64,000 nucleotides of DNA, from the NCBI GenBank assembly GCA_002778195.1, contig PCDI01000009.1:956725-1020724 (forward strand), read 5' to 3'. The stretch is from Raffaelea ambrosiae. Its lineage: Eukaryota; Ascomycota; Sordariomycetes; Ophiostomatales; Ophiostomataceae. Of this stretch, positions 10,526 through 21,640 are shown in pieces. Position numbers and translations under genes: made by a program. Position 1 is the stretch's first letter, and the number at the start of each line of letters is the position of its first letter. The notes beneath the pieces were generated by a model. That model saw only the letters and a program-made list of their open reading frames with translations. It did no database searches and was not told the DNA's origin.

Positions 10526-11436
10526 AAAGGGGGGAAGCCGCTTGTTTTTGTTGGGTTGGGTTGCTGTTCGCCTTTGGTTTGGGGTCCTTTTTTTATTTTC
10601 GTCTTTGCCATTCTTTTGATTTTTGGTCGTATTTTTCTTTTGGTTTGTGATTGTTTTTTGTTTTTTTTTGCCATTTGGCTTGTTTGATTTGCTTGATTTC
10701 CTTTGGCTGTTGTTTGGTGGTTTGTTTAGCCGTTTGATACCACCGTTTCAGAGCACTCCTTTACGAGTGTATTACTTTTTTTTCTTAATTCGTGTTTCTT
10801 TTTTCTTTTTTCTTTTTGCTCTTTCGTTTTCCTTTTTTCTTTTTTATTTACTTTCCCTCTATACTCTCGTCTGTCAATCATGTTCTGCATGGAGTTGGGT
10901 CATTTGGGTGGCATCACATCTTTTTTTGTCTATTGGGGGCTATTTGGGTTTTGTTGTGTTCTTCCGTCTCGGACTCTATCAGCCCTCTTCTTCTTGCTCT
11001 TGTCTTCATTTGCTTCACTCTCGACATTTGCTGTACTCTCTTGATTCCTGTCTTATTTCTCCTCGTCTTCTTTGTCTTCTTCTCTTGGTATATCCCCTAC
11101 TCGCAAAAAAAGAATTGTAATGCTGTTGGCCAATCCACATACAAAAATCTGATACAAATCTGACAAAAATCGTCCAATCTTCCATGAAAGCTTCCACGAA
11201 GCCTGCCACGACATCTCCCTATCTATTCTACGCCCTTGCCAAACAGGAAAAAAAGAGAGTGAACGGACACTGAAGAAACTGACGAAGCAGAAGAATAGCA
11301 GAACAGAACACCCGCGGTTCCAAAGAACCTTGTGAAGCAAAACCAGGTCAACACACAATGAAAACAAACAAACAACAAAACACGCAAATGGTCTCAACCA
11401 GTCTTTCCTATACATACACACATACCCTCTTCCCTC
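10526..11436. other. Convergent intergenic region, T-rich, no gene seen
   Basis: This lies between the 3' ends of the NIPA gene (+) and the acyl-CoA synthetase gene (-). Bases 10540-10870 are strongly T-rich on the + strand (TTTTGGTT and TTTTTCTT runs), typical of a fungal 3' UTR. The small frames here encode only Phe/Leu-rich low-complexity sequence. I see no RNA gene. Confidence 0.6.
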
Positions 11437-13595
11437 TCACACACTCCCTCCTTTCACCTGCACCGCCTCGGGCGTCCCCTTGTTGGCCCACTCCCGCAGG
11501 TCGTTCTTCTTGAGCTTGCCCGTGCTCGTCTTGGGCAGCTCCGTGACCACCTCGATCTCCCGCGGCACCATGAACCGGCTGATGGCGCTCTGGTGCTTCA
11601 CCCAGTCCAAAAAGGCGGCCTCGTCGATGGTGGGCGCGCCCGGCTTGACGGTCAGGTAGGCCTTGGGCCGCTCGCCCCAGTGCGAGTCGGGCACGGCGAC
11701 GACGGCGGCCTCGAGGACGTCGGGGTGCTCGACCAGGATGCTCTCGAGGGCGACGGACGAGATGTTCTCGCCGCCGGAGATGATGATGTCCTTGGCGCGG
11801 TCGAGGATCTGGACGGCGCCGTCGGGGTGCCAGACGGCCAGGTCGCCCGTGTGCAGGACGCCGCCGGCGAACAGCTTGGCGGTGGCGTCGGGGTCCTTGA
11901 AGTAGCCCTTGGCGCAGATGTTGCCGGCGAGGACGATCTCGCCAATGGTCTTGCCGTCGCGGGGGACGTCCTGGGGCACGTGGTCGGGGTCCGTCATCGA
12001 GGACCCGTCGTCGTGGGTCTGGACGACGCGGGCGGGCAGGCTGGTGATGAAGCCGTGGCCCTGGCGGGCCATGCGCTCAAACTTTTCGTGGCGGGGCAGC
12101 TTGTTCCAGGCCGGGAGGATGTAGCCCTTGGTGAGGGGCCCGTAGGTCTCGGTCATGCCGTAGACGTGGACGGGCAGGAGGTTGAGCTTGGTCTGGCGCG
12201 CGAGGGTGTTAGCGTCATGACGAGGAAGGAGGAGGAGGGGAGAAGGCCGGTCCGCAGCCGCAGAGGAGGGCGGCTGCGGATCCACGGGGGGCGGGGATGA
12301 GGAGATGGAAGAAGAAGCAGCAGCAGCAGGGGGGGGGGGAGCGCAGGAGGAGAAACAGAGGGGACGGGGGAACAAGGATCAGGAGTCAGAGTATCATCAG
12401 CAACACCGCCGGCCGCCGGCGGTGCTGACGCTGCTTCACCCACCATCTGCTCAAACAAGTGCCCCGTGGGCGGCGACGCGGCCACCGTCACGCGCACCGG
12501 CTTCGGCAGGCGCACGGCCTCGGCGGCGGCGCACAGCAGCGTGTTGACGGTGGGGGCGGCGTTGAAGTGGGTGACGCGCTCTTCGCGCAGCAGCTTCCAG
12601 ATGAGCGGGTAGTCGATCTTGCGGAGGCACACGTGGGTGCCGCGGACGGCGGTGACGGCCCAGGGGAAGGTCCAGCCGACGGCGTGGAACATGGGGAGGG
12701 TCCAGAGGTAGCGGCATCGTTCGAGGGGGGCCGAGGAGGAGGCGTTCGCGTCGTCGTCGACGTCGTCGTCAGCCGGGGCGTCCGCGTCTTCAATGTTGAG
12801 CCCCGACTCGATGACGTTGGCCATGGTGGCCAGATAGGCGCCGCGGTGGGTGAACTCGACGCCCTTGGGCTTGGCGGTGGTGCCGCTGGTGAAGGGGATG
12901 GCCAGGGTGTCGTCCTCGTCGACGGGGGCGCGGAGGTGGTGGACGTTGTGGCGGGCGGCGGCGACGTGGGCGTGCAGGCCGGCCCAGCCGCGGCCGTTCT
13001 CGGTGCGGAGCCCGGCGAAGACGGCCTGGTCAAAGGGCCCGTGCAGCTCGCCGGAGGTGTGGTCGGTGTCGGTGTCGACGAGGATGGGCACCTGGCGGTG
13101 GGTGGCGGCAAAGTTGTCGGCGCCCTCGGTGAGCAGGGGCGCAAACTGGGCGTCAGCAACAATAATGTCGACCTCGGCAAAGTCAAAGATGTAGGCAATG
13201 TCGGTGGGCTTGAGGCGGTAGTTGGCCGGGACGAGGACGGCGCCGGCGGCCCCGGCACCGAAGATGGTCTCGAGAAAGGCCGGGGTGTTGGGGGCGAGGA
13301 TGCCGACGCGGCGGTAGCCGTGTGTGGCGAGGTACCAGGCCAGGCCGCGGGCGCGGTCGGCGAACTCGGCATAGGAGCGGCGGAGCGTGGTGTTGTTGGC
13401 GGTGATGTGGACAATGGCCTCGGCGTCGGGCTCGATGTCGGCGGCGCGTTCGAGGAAGAGCGTGGGCGACAAGAGGTGTTTGTAGGGGGGGAGGCCATTG
13501 TTGTTGGCGGCGGCGGCGGCGGCGGAGGAGGACGGCGACGAATTGCCGAGCAAGTGGCCGAGGACCGAGCCCAGCCGAGACTGCGGGCCGGACAT
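11437..13595 (-). CDS. AMP-binding acyl-CoA synthetase/ligase (two exons, 635 aa)
   Basis: This is an ANL-superfamily enzyme that activates a carboxylic acid with ATP and couples it to CoA; the substrate cannot be told from sequence. Exon 1 is 13595-12444 and exon 2 is 12192-11437, joined in phase 0. The intron 12443-12193 (251 bases) starts GTGGGT and ends GCTAACACCC...CCAG, so the junction reads FEQM/TKLNLL. Core motifs are in order: the phosphate loop IPFTSGTTAKPKG, the YGMTETYG adenylate motif just after the splice, HTGDLAVWHPDG, ILDRAKDIIISGGENIS, and the C-terminal PKTSTGKLKK with the catalytic lysine. Two low-complexity inserts (Ala/Asn near residue 25; Asp/Ala/Ser near 280) look recent. 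There is no signal peptide and the end (KGGSV) is not a PTS1 signal, so a cytosolic location is inferred. A CA tract sits just before the ATG. Confidence 0.9.
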
Positions 13596-15225
13596 GGTTG
13601 GGGCGTGTGTGTGTGTGGGAGTGAGGTGAAGTCGAGTATCACGAGAATCGGAGGTCGAGAGAAGACGAGGTCAAGAGAAGAGGTCAGTGACCAAAGATGC
13701 AAACCAAAGGGCCAATCAAAGGATAAGAGCACTGTCGCAAAAGAATCCAATACTCAAATAATAAAAAAAGCACGGCGACTGCGGAGAACAAGAAGGGAGG
13801 GGGACGACGCGCACTCAAAATCACAGGGGAAGCACCGCGGAACGACCCAGGGAGAAGGAGGGAAATGAACAAAGTCTTTGAAATGGTTTAAATACTCATG
13901 CAAACAAAACGATTCACTGGCTAGTCGTTGGTAGCTTCCCCCGGTTCCCCAGAAGGCGGTTGGGGAAAGCGGGTAGAAGACCGCACGCCCAGCTGGCCAG
14001 GACGAATTACCCATGCAGATCCGAGGCAAGACGAAATCGTGGGGGGAAAGGCGTCTGACTCTGTAGTGATTGCTTCTTTGCGTCTCTGCCTGCTTCCTTC
14101 TTCCCGTTCTCCTGAACATGCCATTTCCCTCGCAAAGTGGTCTTTCGCGTGGCCTCTCGAGTGGTCTTCCAAGTCTTTCCACTCTGGCCCTCTCCCCAAG
14201 GCTGACGGGACGTTCTTGGCTGGTCCTCTCAGGATCCCAGATCGTGCGTGTGCGTCTGCGTGTCTGTCTAACACGCCGTGCGGAAGGCGGATATGGGGAG
14301 TGTGAGTGGCTCTGCTGTGCTCCTCTGGGCTTGGAGGCCGCTAGTCCGCATGAGGCTCTAGTGGAGACTGTGGGGTAGGCAAAACATGGGGTAAGTGGAT
14401 TATTCGTAGGGGGGGGGGGCACTGTTCGGCCAGACCTCCTGCAGCGATTTCCTCCGGTACAGAGCAGTCGCAGGCGTTAGTGCCCCCCCGAGCGGCCCTG
14501 TGCGGCAATAGCTCCCTGGCCTGGCCCAGGACCGCAAAAGGCCGCGGCTGCTGCCACGACCTTCACAGCCATAGTTACATAGTACTTCTTGTCCACGCCG
14601 CACGCCCAAGGCACGGAGAGCGGAACCGCATCCGCACCTCCCCCCCCCCCCCCCATGGGTATACGGAAGTTGCCCCAAACGGTGAAAACAAACAAGGCCA
14701 TTTCCTGTGCGAAGAGGATGCTGCTTTGGATACGACTCTTCTCATTGGCACTCGTCCCCAGGAACGAGGAAACCACGACACAAAATATCACGCCCATCTC
14801 CGCACAAAAGGGCTGGGCGTGGGGAGAAGGGAGGAGAATGTTGTATGGTAGGAGGGACGGCAGTTCTCCTGGCCTGCACAAGAGAAGCAGAATTGGGTGA
14901 CTCGTGCGTCTTGACTCGTAGTGGTGACCAGCGAGGTTGTTCGTCCCTTCCCGATAGGGAAGAATCGCGACAGATGGCTCTCTTCCACACCGTCTTTGTT
15001 TGCCTCCCTGTTGGGAAGGCACGTTGCACTGTTCGCCCCTTTTCGATTTTTTTTTCGTGTTTAAAAAAAACGTTTCTTTCATTACTATGTTCAAAAAAAA
15101 GGAGATATCCAAGTAAACCCGGTGTCCCTGTTTCTCGCCGAGCCTGTATATGATCCCCACCCCCCAAAGTGTATACCCGCGAACCCGATTGCCCTCGGGT
15201 TTTTCGGCCTCTCGGTATCTTTTTG
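13596..15225. other. Intergenic region upstream of the acyl-CoA synthetase gene; homopolymers, no gene seen
   Basis: The acyl-CoA synthetase promoter lies at the left end. It holds a CA tract on the sense strand (13604-13619) beside the start, a CCAAT pentamer at 13712-13716 and GATAAG at 13722-13727. Further right are an 11-base G run near 14410, a 15-base C run at 14640-14654 and AT-rich sequence near 15045-15105. A 397-codon open frame crosses this region on the minus strand (15670-14477), but half of it is translated repeat and the rest has no family features, so I do not call it. Confidence 0.55.
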
Positions 15226-15740
15226 TCTTCAGACTGCTTCCTCTTTTTTGTCCTCGGACTGCGTCCTCTTTTTTGTCCTCAGACTGCGTCCTTTTAGGTC
15301 CTCGGACTGCGTCCTCGCTTTGTCTGAAAAGACAAAGTTGTCCAGACTTGATCTTCGACCTCGACTGTCTCGACTTTCGTGCTTCGTGTTTTCTAGGTTT
15401 CGTTGTTTCCTTCGGCTTCGTTGTCTTTGTGTTCTTGGACTTGTTCTCGGGCGTATCTCGGCTTCTCAGCTCCTGGCTGGGATATCTCCCAGCTCTTTCT
15501 ATCTTTCCTCGAACTTCGTCCTCGTTTTCTTTCTCTCCTCGAACCTCGTCCTCGTATACCTCTTCCTTTCTTTCTCTCCTCGAACTTCGTCCTCGTCTTT
15601 CTCTCTTTCTCTCCTCGGACTTTGTCCTCGTTTGTCTTCCGTTTTCCCTCGGACTTCGTCCTCGAGACACTTTTTTCTCGACTCGTTCTCAGACTTCGTC
15701 TGAGATCTCGTCTGAGATCTCGTCTGCCGCCTCGTCGGAG
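15226..15740. repeat. Degenerate CTCGGACTTCGTCCTCG-type repeat array abutting the beta-glucosidase stop
   Basis: Roughly a dozen units with the core CTCGRACTTCGTCCTCG, spaced by T/C-rich sequence (TTTCTTTCTCTC, TTTTTTGTC), run from about 15226 to within a few bases of the stop codon at 15743-15745. On the sense strand of the beta-glucosidase gene it reads as a purine-rich CGAGGACGAAGT array and would make up the start of the 3' UTR. The units lack stop codons in several frames, which explains the long spurious open frames here. Confidence 0.8.
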
Positions 15741-15742
15741 AC

Positions 15743-17242
15743 CTAATCTTTCTTGATCAAACTCTCAAACAACGGCTTCAACGACCGCGCACTCTTCTTC
15801 GGCGTCCGCGTCTGCCCGTTCTCATAGTCCACATACGTCACGCCAAACCGCGTCTCGTACCCCTCGGCCCACTCGAAATTGTCCATCAGCGACCACGCCA
15901 GGTACCCCCGCACGTCCACCCCGTCCTCCGCCACCGCCTGCGCCATCGCCCGCACATACCCGTCGTAGTACGCCACCCGGAAGTCGTCCTCCAGCACCTC
16001 CGCCGGGCTCAGGTCGTTCTCCCCCTTGATGCTCGTCCCGTTCTCGGTCACGTAGATCGTCGGCCCGCCGTACCGCTTGCTCAGCCACACCAGCAGGTCC
16101 CGGAACGTCGCCGGCCGCGGCTGCAGCCACACCGACTGCGTCTCCGGCCCGATCGGCTCGCCCGCCTTGTTGACCTGCAGCTGGTCCAGGTGGCCCAGAA
16201 AGTCGTCCGCCGGCGGCGTCGTCGCCGGGTCCTTGTGCCGGATAAAGTTGCACGTGTACGTGTTCATGCCGTAAAAGTCGTTGGACCCCTGCACCAGCGC
16301 GCGCTCCTCGTCCGTAAACGTCGGCAGCCGGTCGCCCAGCTGCGCCAGCATCGACGCCGGGTAGTGCCCAAAGTAGATCGGGTCCGCGAACCAGCTGATG
16401 GCGAACTCGATCTTGCGGTGCGCGGCCGCGACGTCGGCCGGGTCTGCGGGGTCGAACGGCAGCGTGGAGTCGCCGTTGAGCGTGATGCCGATCTGGCCGC
16501 CGTGCTCGGGCCGCGGCTGGAAGTCTGTGCGGTAGGCCCGGACGGCGCGGCCGTGGGCGACCAGCAGGTTGTGGCCGACGATCCACGGCTCGGTGGCGGA
16601 GTCGCCGACGGGCGACTTGGTGCGGTCCGAGGTGTGGCCCGGCGCAAACGAGCCGTCGTTGTAGCCGAGGATGGAGGAGCACCACGGCTCGTTGAAGGTG
16701 ATCCAGTACTTGCACTTGGGGATGGCGGCGAACACGACGCGCGCATAGCGCTCGTAGTCCAGCGGGAACTCGGTGCGGTTCAGGAGGCCGCCGTAGCGCT
16801 TGTCCAGCTCGTCGGGCAGGTCCCAGTGGTACAGGGTGACGAAGGGGGTGATGCCGGCCTCGAGCAGGGCGTCGACCAGCTGGACGTAGTAGTCCAGGCC
16901 CTTCTGGTTGACCGGGTCGTTGCGGCCGCCGAGGGGGATGACGCGGGACCACGAGATGGAAAAGCGGTACGCCTTGGCGCCGACCGACTTGAGCAGCGCA
17001 ATGTCGTCGCGCCAGCGGTGGTACGAGTCGCAGGCAACGACGCCCGAGGAGCCGTCGGCGATCTTTCCGGGGATGTCGCAAAAGGTGTCCCAGATGGAGG
17101 GGCCGCGGCCGTCTTCCTTGACGGCGCCCTCGATTTGATAGCTGGGGAGGGGGGGTTAGGGGCCGAGATAGAAAGAGACAGGATGCGGGATCACTCACCT
17201 TGCCGTGGCAAAGCCCCAAAGGAAGTCTTTGGGAAGAGACAT
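15743..17242 (-). CDS. Beta-glucosidase, glycoside hydrolase family 1 (two exons, 480 aa)
   Basis: This retaining GH1 enzyme hydrolyses beta-glucosides such as cellobiose; the lack of a signal peptide makes it intracellular. Exon 1 is only 44 bases (17242-17199, MSLPKDFLWGFATA plus two bases). The 57-base intron (17198-17142) starts GTGAGTGA and ends CCTAAC...CCCCAG. Exon 2 runs 17141-15743. The join creates ATASYQIEGAV, the canonical GH1 N-terminal motif. The acid/base glutamate is in TFNEPW (about Glu166) and the nucleophile in VTENGTS (about Glu381). The C-terminal WSLMDNFEWAEGY block, which binds the substrate, is intact. Length matches the family (about 470-490). An ATG-only reading would start at 16735 and lose the first third of the barrel; the spliced model is much better supported. 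Confidence 0.93.
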
Positions 17243-17252
17243 GGTGCAGCCG

Positions 17253-17303
17253 TGTTCTGGAGCAGTGTGTTGGGGCAGTGTTCTGGAGCAGTGTTCTGGA
17301 GCT
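17253..17303. repeat. 14-15 base tandem repeat in the beta-glucosidase 5' leader
   Basis: Near-identical units of TGTTCTGGAGCAG (one copy altered to TGTTGGGGCAG) begin about 10 bases upstream of the beta-glucosidase start codon and so probably lie in its 5' UTR or core promoter. Confidence 0.8.
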
Positions 17304-17606
17304 GAGGATGGGAAGTGAAAGTTTTCAATGGCAGGCAGAGATTCACAAAAGCTGGGAAGCAAGGGAGAGAGAGGAGCGACCAAGAAATAGGAATTGACGG
17401 CTGCGGCCAGAGAGAGAAGAGAGAGCAGAGAGACAGGAGAGACGAGCCCACAGCCCAGATCAGAAGACACGAGACAGACAAGAAGAGACAACCATGCCAG
17501 GAAAACACCCCAAGAAAGGACCCCAGGATCAGTCAAGCCCGTCCAGACGGCTCGTGCTGCCGTCCTTCCGTAGACGATCGTTGTATATACACATACACCA
17601 GGAGCC

Positions 17607-17765
17607 AAAAAAGAGGGCTATACGCGAGAAAGAGCCAAATAAGAGGGTTATAGCTGCGCCAGAAAGGGCCCCAAAAAAAGAGGGTTGCACGCCAGAGAGA
17701 GCCCCCCCAAAAGAGGGTGATACGCCAGAAAGAGCCCCCCAAAATAAAAAGAGGGTCGTCCACCA
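17607..17765. repeat. Degenerate tandem repeat of about 36 bases
   Basis: Four to five imperfect copies of a unit like GCCAGAAAGAGCCCC, then AAAAAGAGGGT and TAYACGC, lie head to tail. Copies differ by small indels and substitutions. There are no unique spacers, so it is a minisatellite and not a CRISPR array. Confidence 0.75.
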
Positions 17766-19035
17766 GGCAAGTGCCAAAACAGCCAAAAGGCCAAAAAGGC
17801 CATAATAATCATGCTGCATTTCGATTCAAGGATACGAAGCAAGCGAAACACAGACAGGCCAGGCCAAAGTGGCCAGCCTGCTTCTTTGTAGTTCGCCCAC
17901 TTCACCTGTCCCGTGTCGGGCCGTCGACGCCGACAGAGGGAGACGGAGAGAATGCAGAGGCGAAGATAGCTGCAGGGTAGCTCGGGGCCAAGAGAGAGAG
18001 AGCTTTGCTTTTGCCCCCTTTGCTCGCTCCAATGGAGCTGCTGCCCTCACCTGCCCTTCTTTTTTTTTTTGCTCTTTGCTCGCCCTTTCCCCTCTTCTGC
18101 TGCTCCCCCACCTGCACCCCCAATTTGGGCAACCCAAACTAACGGGATCGCCAGACGAACGTTCCGGCCGGCACAATGTGAGAAAACAGGATACGTGTCG
18201 GACATGGGCAAAAGGCATGTGCACTGCAAGGACTCGCGGACTAGTAGATCGGAGCTTTGACATGGAAGCAAGGCAGGGGCGTGAGGGGAGCGGGGCCGGA
18301 AAATGGGATTGTGCAAGAGAGTTAGTGTGGGCATGACAGGAGGGGAACGCCACTTGGTCAGGAGGGACAAAAAAAGGCACCAGAAAAGAGCCACACTAAA
18401 AAGAGCCACCAACGCCCAAGAGAGCTGCAAAAGAGCCGCCATAACCACGACAGCTGCCAGGGGGGGTTAGGAGCTTCGGGCAGGAGATCCGCGCCAAAAG
18501 AGGCGACAAAGAAAAAAAGAAAAAAACGGGAAAGAAGCTAATACTATGTACTCTTCAACGGCTTTGTTTTGCTTTGTTTTTTTTTGTTTTTTTTTGCTTA
18601 GTTGGTTGACTGCTGCGCTTGTCTGCTTTGTTGCTTGGGGGGTCCTTATCAGGTCGACCCCACCACGAGACGAGACACATGACAAGACGAGCAGTAAAAA
18701 AGGGAACAATCCCCTAATTTGTAGCAGTGAAGACCCCCCAAATAATCAACCCGCAATATTAGCATTTGGAAAGAAAAAATAAAAATAAAACCCCCCCAAA
18801 AATAATCCCCCCCTTCGACGCTATCGTCGGAGACACGGCCCGCCGCCAGAACTTCGGCGGTGGGTCGTTCGACAGAAGAACAAGAGCACAAGAACACAGG
18901 AGGTCATGGGCTCAGGACTCGACACAGTCGGCTCGATAACGGGCGGCATACCCTCCCCTCCCCTCTCTTAAATTGATTCAATTGCATGAAAAGGAGCGGC
19001 TCATCCGCGTGTTTCCCTTCTTCGTCGAGGAGGAG

Positions 19036-19063
19036 CCCCCCCCCCCCCCCCCCCCCCCCCCCC
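19036..19063. repeat. C homopolymer of 28 bases
   Basis: An uninterrupted run of 28 cytosines in intergenic DNA. Its exact length in the assembly may be unreliable. Confidence 0.85.
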
Positions 19064-20249
19064 AGCCACCGTCAATTTTCTTCCCTCGTGTCCTTGTTCC
19101 CTTTCTCTCTCTCTCGGTATGCCGTGCCGCGTCTATGCATCCCATGACCATGACCGCATTTTTAGACTGGTTGTCGTGACTGCACAAGGATGTTGTGTGA
19201 TTTGGGGGGGGTGGAAGGGGAGAAACGAGACAGAACATCATGTCCCCCTTGATCGTTCTTTCCTGTTCGGGAGCCTCTTTCTTTTCGGGCGATGATGACA
19301 AACGGATCAACGTTGCACCGCGGTCCTGGCCAAAGAGGTAGGAGCTATCCCCACGAACAAGCTCGCAGCATCTTCAGCAAACTAGGAGAGACTCCTTTCC
19401 TTGCTTCTCTTATTCGGACCTCCCAACATCTCCATGGCCTCCCAACGCCGCCGCCGTCACCGCCATCACACAAACAGGCTTCTCTGTCTTTTCTCTCTTC
19501 GCGCGGGAAAGGGCTCGCTGGCCCGCTGTCCCGGACTGGCCTCATGCATATAACTAATATGCATGGTCTGCCGTCTGTTGTCAGTGAGAAACAGACTCTG
19601 GCCTGGTTTCTTGTTGGTCTGGCCTGGTCTGGTCTCTTGTTGGTCTGGTTCACGCTCTCTCGACTTCCCGTCTTGCTTATCGTCCCGTGTCTCTTTCCCC
19701 ATGGACCGACAGATGGCCACGTCCAACAGCCTGGGGATCATCTCTCTATTGCATGAACAACCAAGTCCACAGTCCATTCTGGCCCCGGATAAAAAAAAGG
19801 GCTGGGTATCTCGCCGCATTAACTCGTATGTACCGGCTTGGCATCCCAAAGGGTCCGACGAATCCTCCTAGATATGCCCATGGACCAGGACGGGGTACAC
19901 ACAAAAAAATGTACGCAAGAGCACAAACTGCACGAGCACACACACGAGGTAAACGAAAAGGGGATAACGAAGAGAGTGTGTGAGAGAAAAGAGAGTCGGT
20001 TGGTCAAGAGACCAGACACCCAATGGGACCAAATGCCTATTACCCAGTATAAGTGTTGGCATCCGTTTTCATGGTCTTGGTTATCATAACAACTCAACGG
20101 ACAGTAGGACTGCATCCACTTCGGGAACTCCTTTTTGGGCTTTCTGCGCTGTTGCCCCTTTCCCATTTCCATCCTCACTTGCCTCCCCATCCGAACTCCT
20201 TCATATATGCTTAATTCAGATTCCATGCCACCCATACACTCCTTTCCGT

Positions 20250-21280
20250 CTACTCGCCGTCGTCCGGCACGCCGTGCTTCGGCCGCTTCGCCGGACTCGG
20301 TTGGTCCGCCAGTGCGGATTTCCCGGCCTCGCCAGACGTCTCTTCTTCAACCTCGTCACCCTCCGTCCATTCGGAAATCTCCCACTCCACTCGCACTGTC
20401 CCATCTGTGCTCTGTGCCGACCCGACCGAGTGCGTCAGGTTGGGAGTCTGTCGCCGCCGTTGCCGCTCCTGCTGCTGCAGCCGCCGGCCCAGCAGGCTGC
20501 CCTCGACATAGCTGTCGAGCCACGGGAGGCCGGTGGGGGAGATGTGGCGGCTCTCTTCAGGTTCCTTGCCCTCGTCCTCGACCTCGTCCTCGACCTCGTC
20601 CTCGTACTCGCCTGATGACTCGTCGGACATCCACTCGTCCAGCGAGCCGAGGTCCTCGGCACGGAGGGTGCCGAGGGGGATACGGATGAAGGCGGCCTCG
20701 GCGGGGGGCGACTCGGACCAGAAGGCCAAGGGCGTTCCGCAGAAGCCGCAAAAGTGGCGTTTTGTGTAGGGGGAAGAGGGCGAATCATAGGGGGAGGTAG
20801 TCGTCGACGGTGCCTCGTAGACGCGGCGGATCATGGCCGGGGTTTCGTCCGGGAAGAAGGGCCGGGTGCGGGAGACGTGCCAGGGGAGAGGCACGCGGAG
20901 GAAAGCCGGGATCGGGGCACCGAGGGAGACGCCTGGGATGTTAGCGAACAACGTGTGAGCGGGCGAAGCGGGCGAAGCGGGCGAAGCGGGCAAAGCGAGG
21001 AAACAAAAGCGAAGCGAGGGAAGAAGAGGAAAAACGAGCGAAGTGAGGAGAGAGGCGAGGAAGAAAAGCGAGCGAAGCGAGGAGAGAAAAGAGGAAACAA
21101 AAAGAGCCTACGGTGTAACGGATTGGTCTCAAAGACCACGCGGACGAAGTGGGCGCCGGCTGTGGGCACGTAGACGAGGTAGCGGTTGCGGCCGCAGCGG
21201 CAGCCGCCGCGGATGGCGCGACAGGTCGGGGTAACCATGAGAGGTGTTAGGCGGACAGCGCCACTGGTCGAGGAAGCCAT
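20250..21280 (-). CDS. GFA/CENP-V (Mss4-like) zinc-binding protein (two exons, 283 aa)
   Basis: The protein has the fold of glutathione-dependent formaldehyde-activating enzymes and CENP-V, a zinc-binding beta-tent; in fungi most members have no assigned reaction. Exon 1 is 21280-21112 and exon 2 is 20932-20250, joined in phase 1. The 179-base intron (21111-20933) starts GTAGGC and ends GCTAACATCCCAG, and most of it is GCGAAGCG-type repeat. Zinc-ligand motifs are CRCGRNRY in exon 1 and FCGFCGTPL (about residues 117-123) in exon 2, followed by AAFIRIPLGTL, a typical family strand. The last 130 residues are an acidic then basic disordered tail (EYEDEVEDEVEDEG; KRPKHG) not usual in short GFA enzymes and possibly a nuclear signal. 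No signal peptide is present. Confidence 0.85.
20955..21095. repeat. GCGAAGCG-type repeat filling the intron of the GFA-like gene
   Basis: Units GGGCGAAGC (four in a row near 20957-20995) and GAGCGAAGCGAGGA lie within the intron 20933-21111. On the gene's sense strand they are pyrimidine-rich (TCCTCGCTTCGCTC). It is the same family as the repeats in the NIPA leader, the LAS21 gene and the TRS33 intron. Confidence 0.85.
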
Positions 21281-21504
21281 TGCAAGTGTTGAGGTGGACG
21301 AATGAGGGCTGGAGGTTGAGGCGGGGAGAGAGAGAGAAGGGGGGGGTGAGAAGAGGTCGATCGACGAAACCAGCTATCGAGCTGGGCGCGGAGCTTCACA
21401 GCCTTGGCGGGGTCAACAAATCGGGGGAGGGATGTGTCCGGGATGGGACGTGAGAAGGATCGAGTGAGAGAAGAGAGAGTGGACGGAAAGAGAAAGAGAA
21501 AGCA

Positions 21505-21640
21505 AAGAAACGAGGAAACGAGAAAACGAGGAAACGAGGAAACGAGAAAACGAGAAAACGAGAAAACGAGAAAACGAGAAAACGAGAAAACGAGAAAACG
21601 AGAAAACGAGAAAACGGGAAAACGAGAAAACGGGAAATTC
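21505..21640. repeat. 10-base tandem repeat CGAGAAAACG/CGAGGAAACG
   Basis: About thirteen copies of a decamer CGAGRAAA plus two bases run head to tail 225-360 bases upstream of the start of the GFA-like gene. It looks like a simplified form of the GAGCGAAGCGAGGAAA repeat in the neighbouring intron. Confidence 0.85.

Larger units (their letters stand above)
17243..20249. other. 3 kb intergenic region, repeats and homopolymers, no gene seen
   Basis: The beta-glucosidase promoter lies at the left end, followed by two minisatellites (17253-17303 and 17607-17765, listed separately). A second, looser AAAAGAGCCAC repeat is at 18370-18440. A 28-base C run is at 19036-19063. None of the open frames (longest about 154 codons) shows a domain, splice pattern or codon bias like the neighbours. 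No tRNA or 5S-like sequence was found by eye. Confidence 0.5.

Noticed and set aside
14477..15670. A 397-codon open frame on the minus strand between the acyl-CoA synthetase and beta-glucosidase genes
   Set aside because: Its first 170 codons are translated CGAGGACGAAGT repeat and it then passes through a C homopolymer. There is no family resemblance and no codon bias like the neighbours.
17607..17765. Possible CRISPR-like array
   Set aside because: Repeats are degenerate and adjoin directly without unique spacers, and the organism is a fungus. It is a minisatellite.
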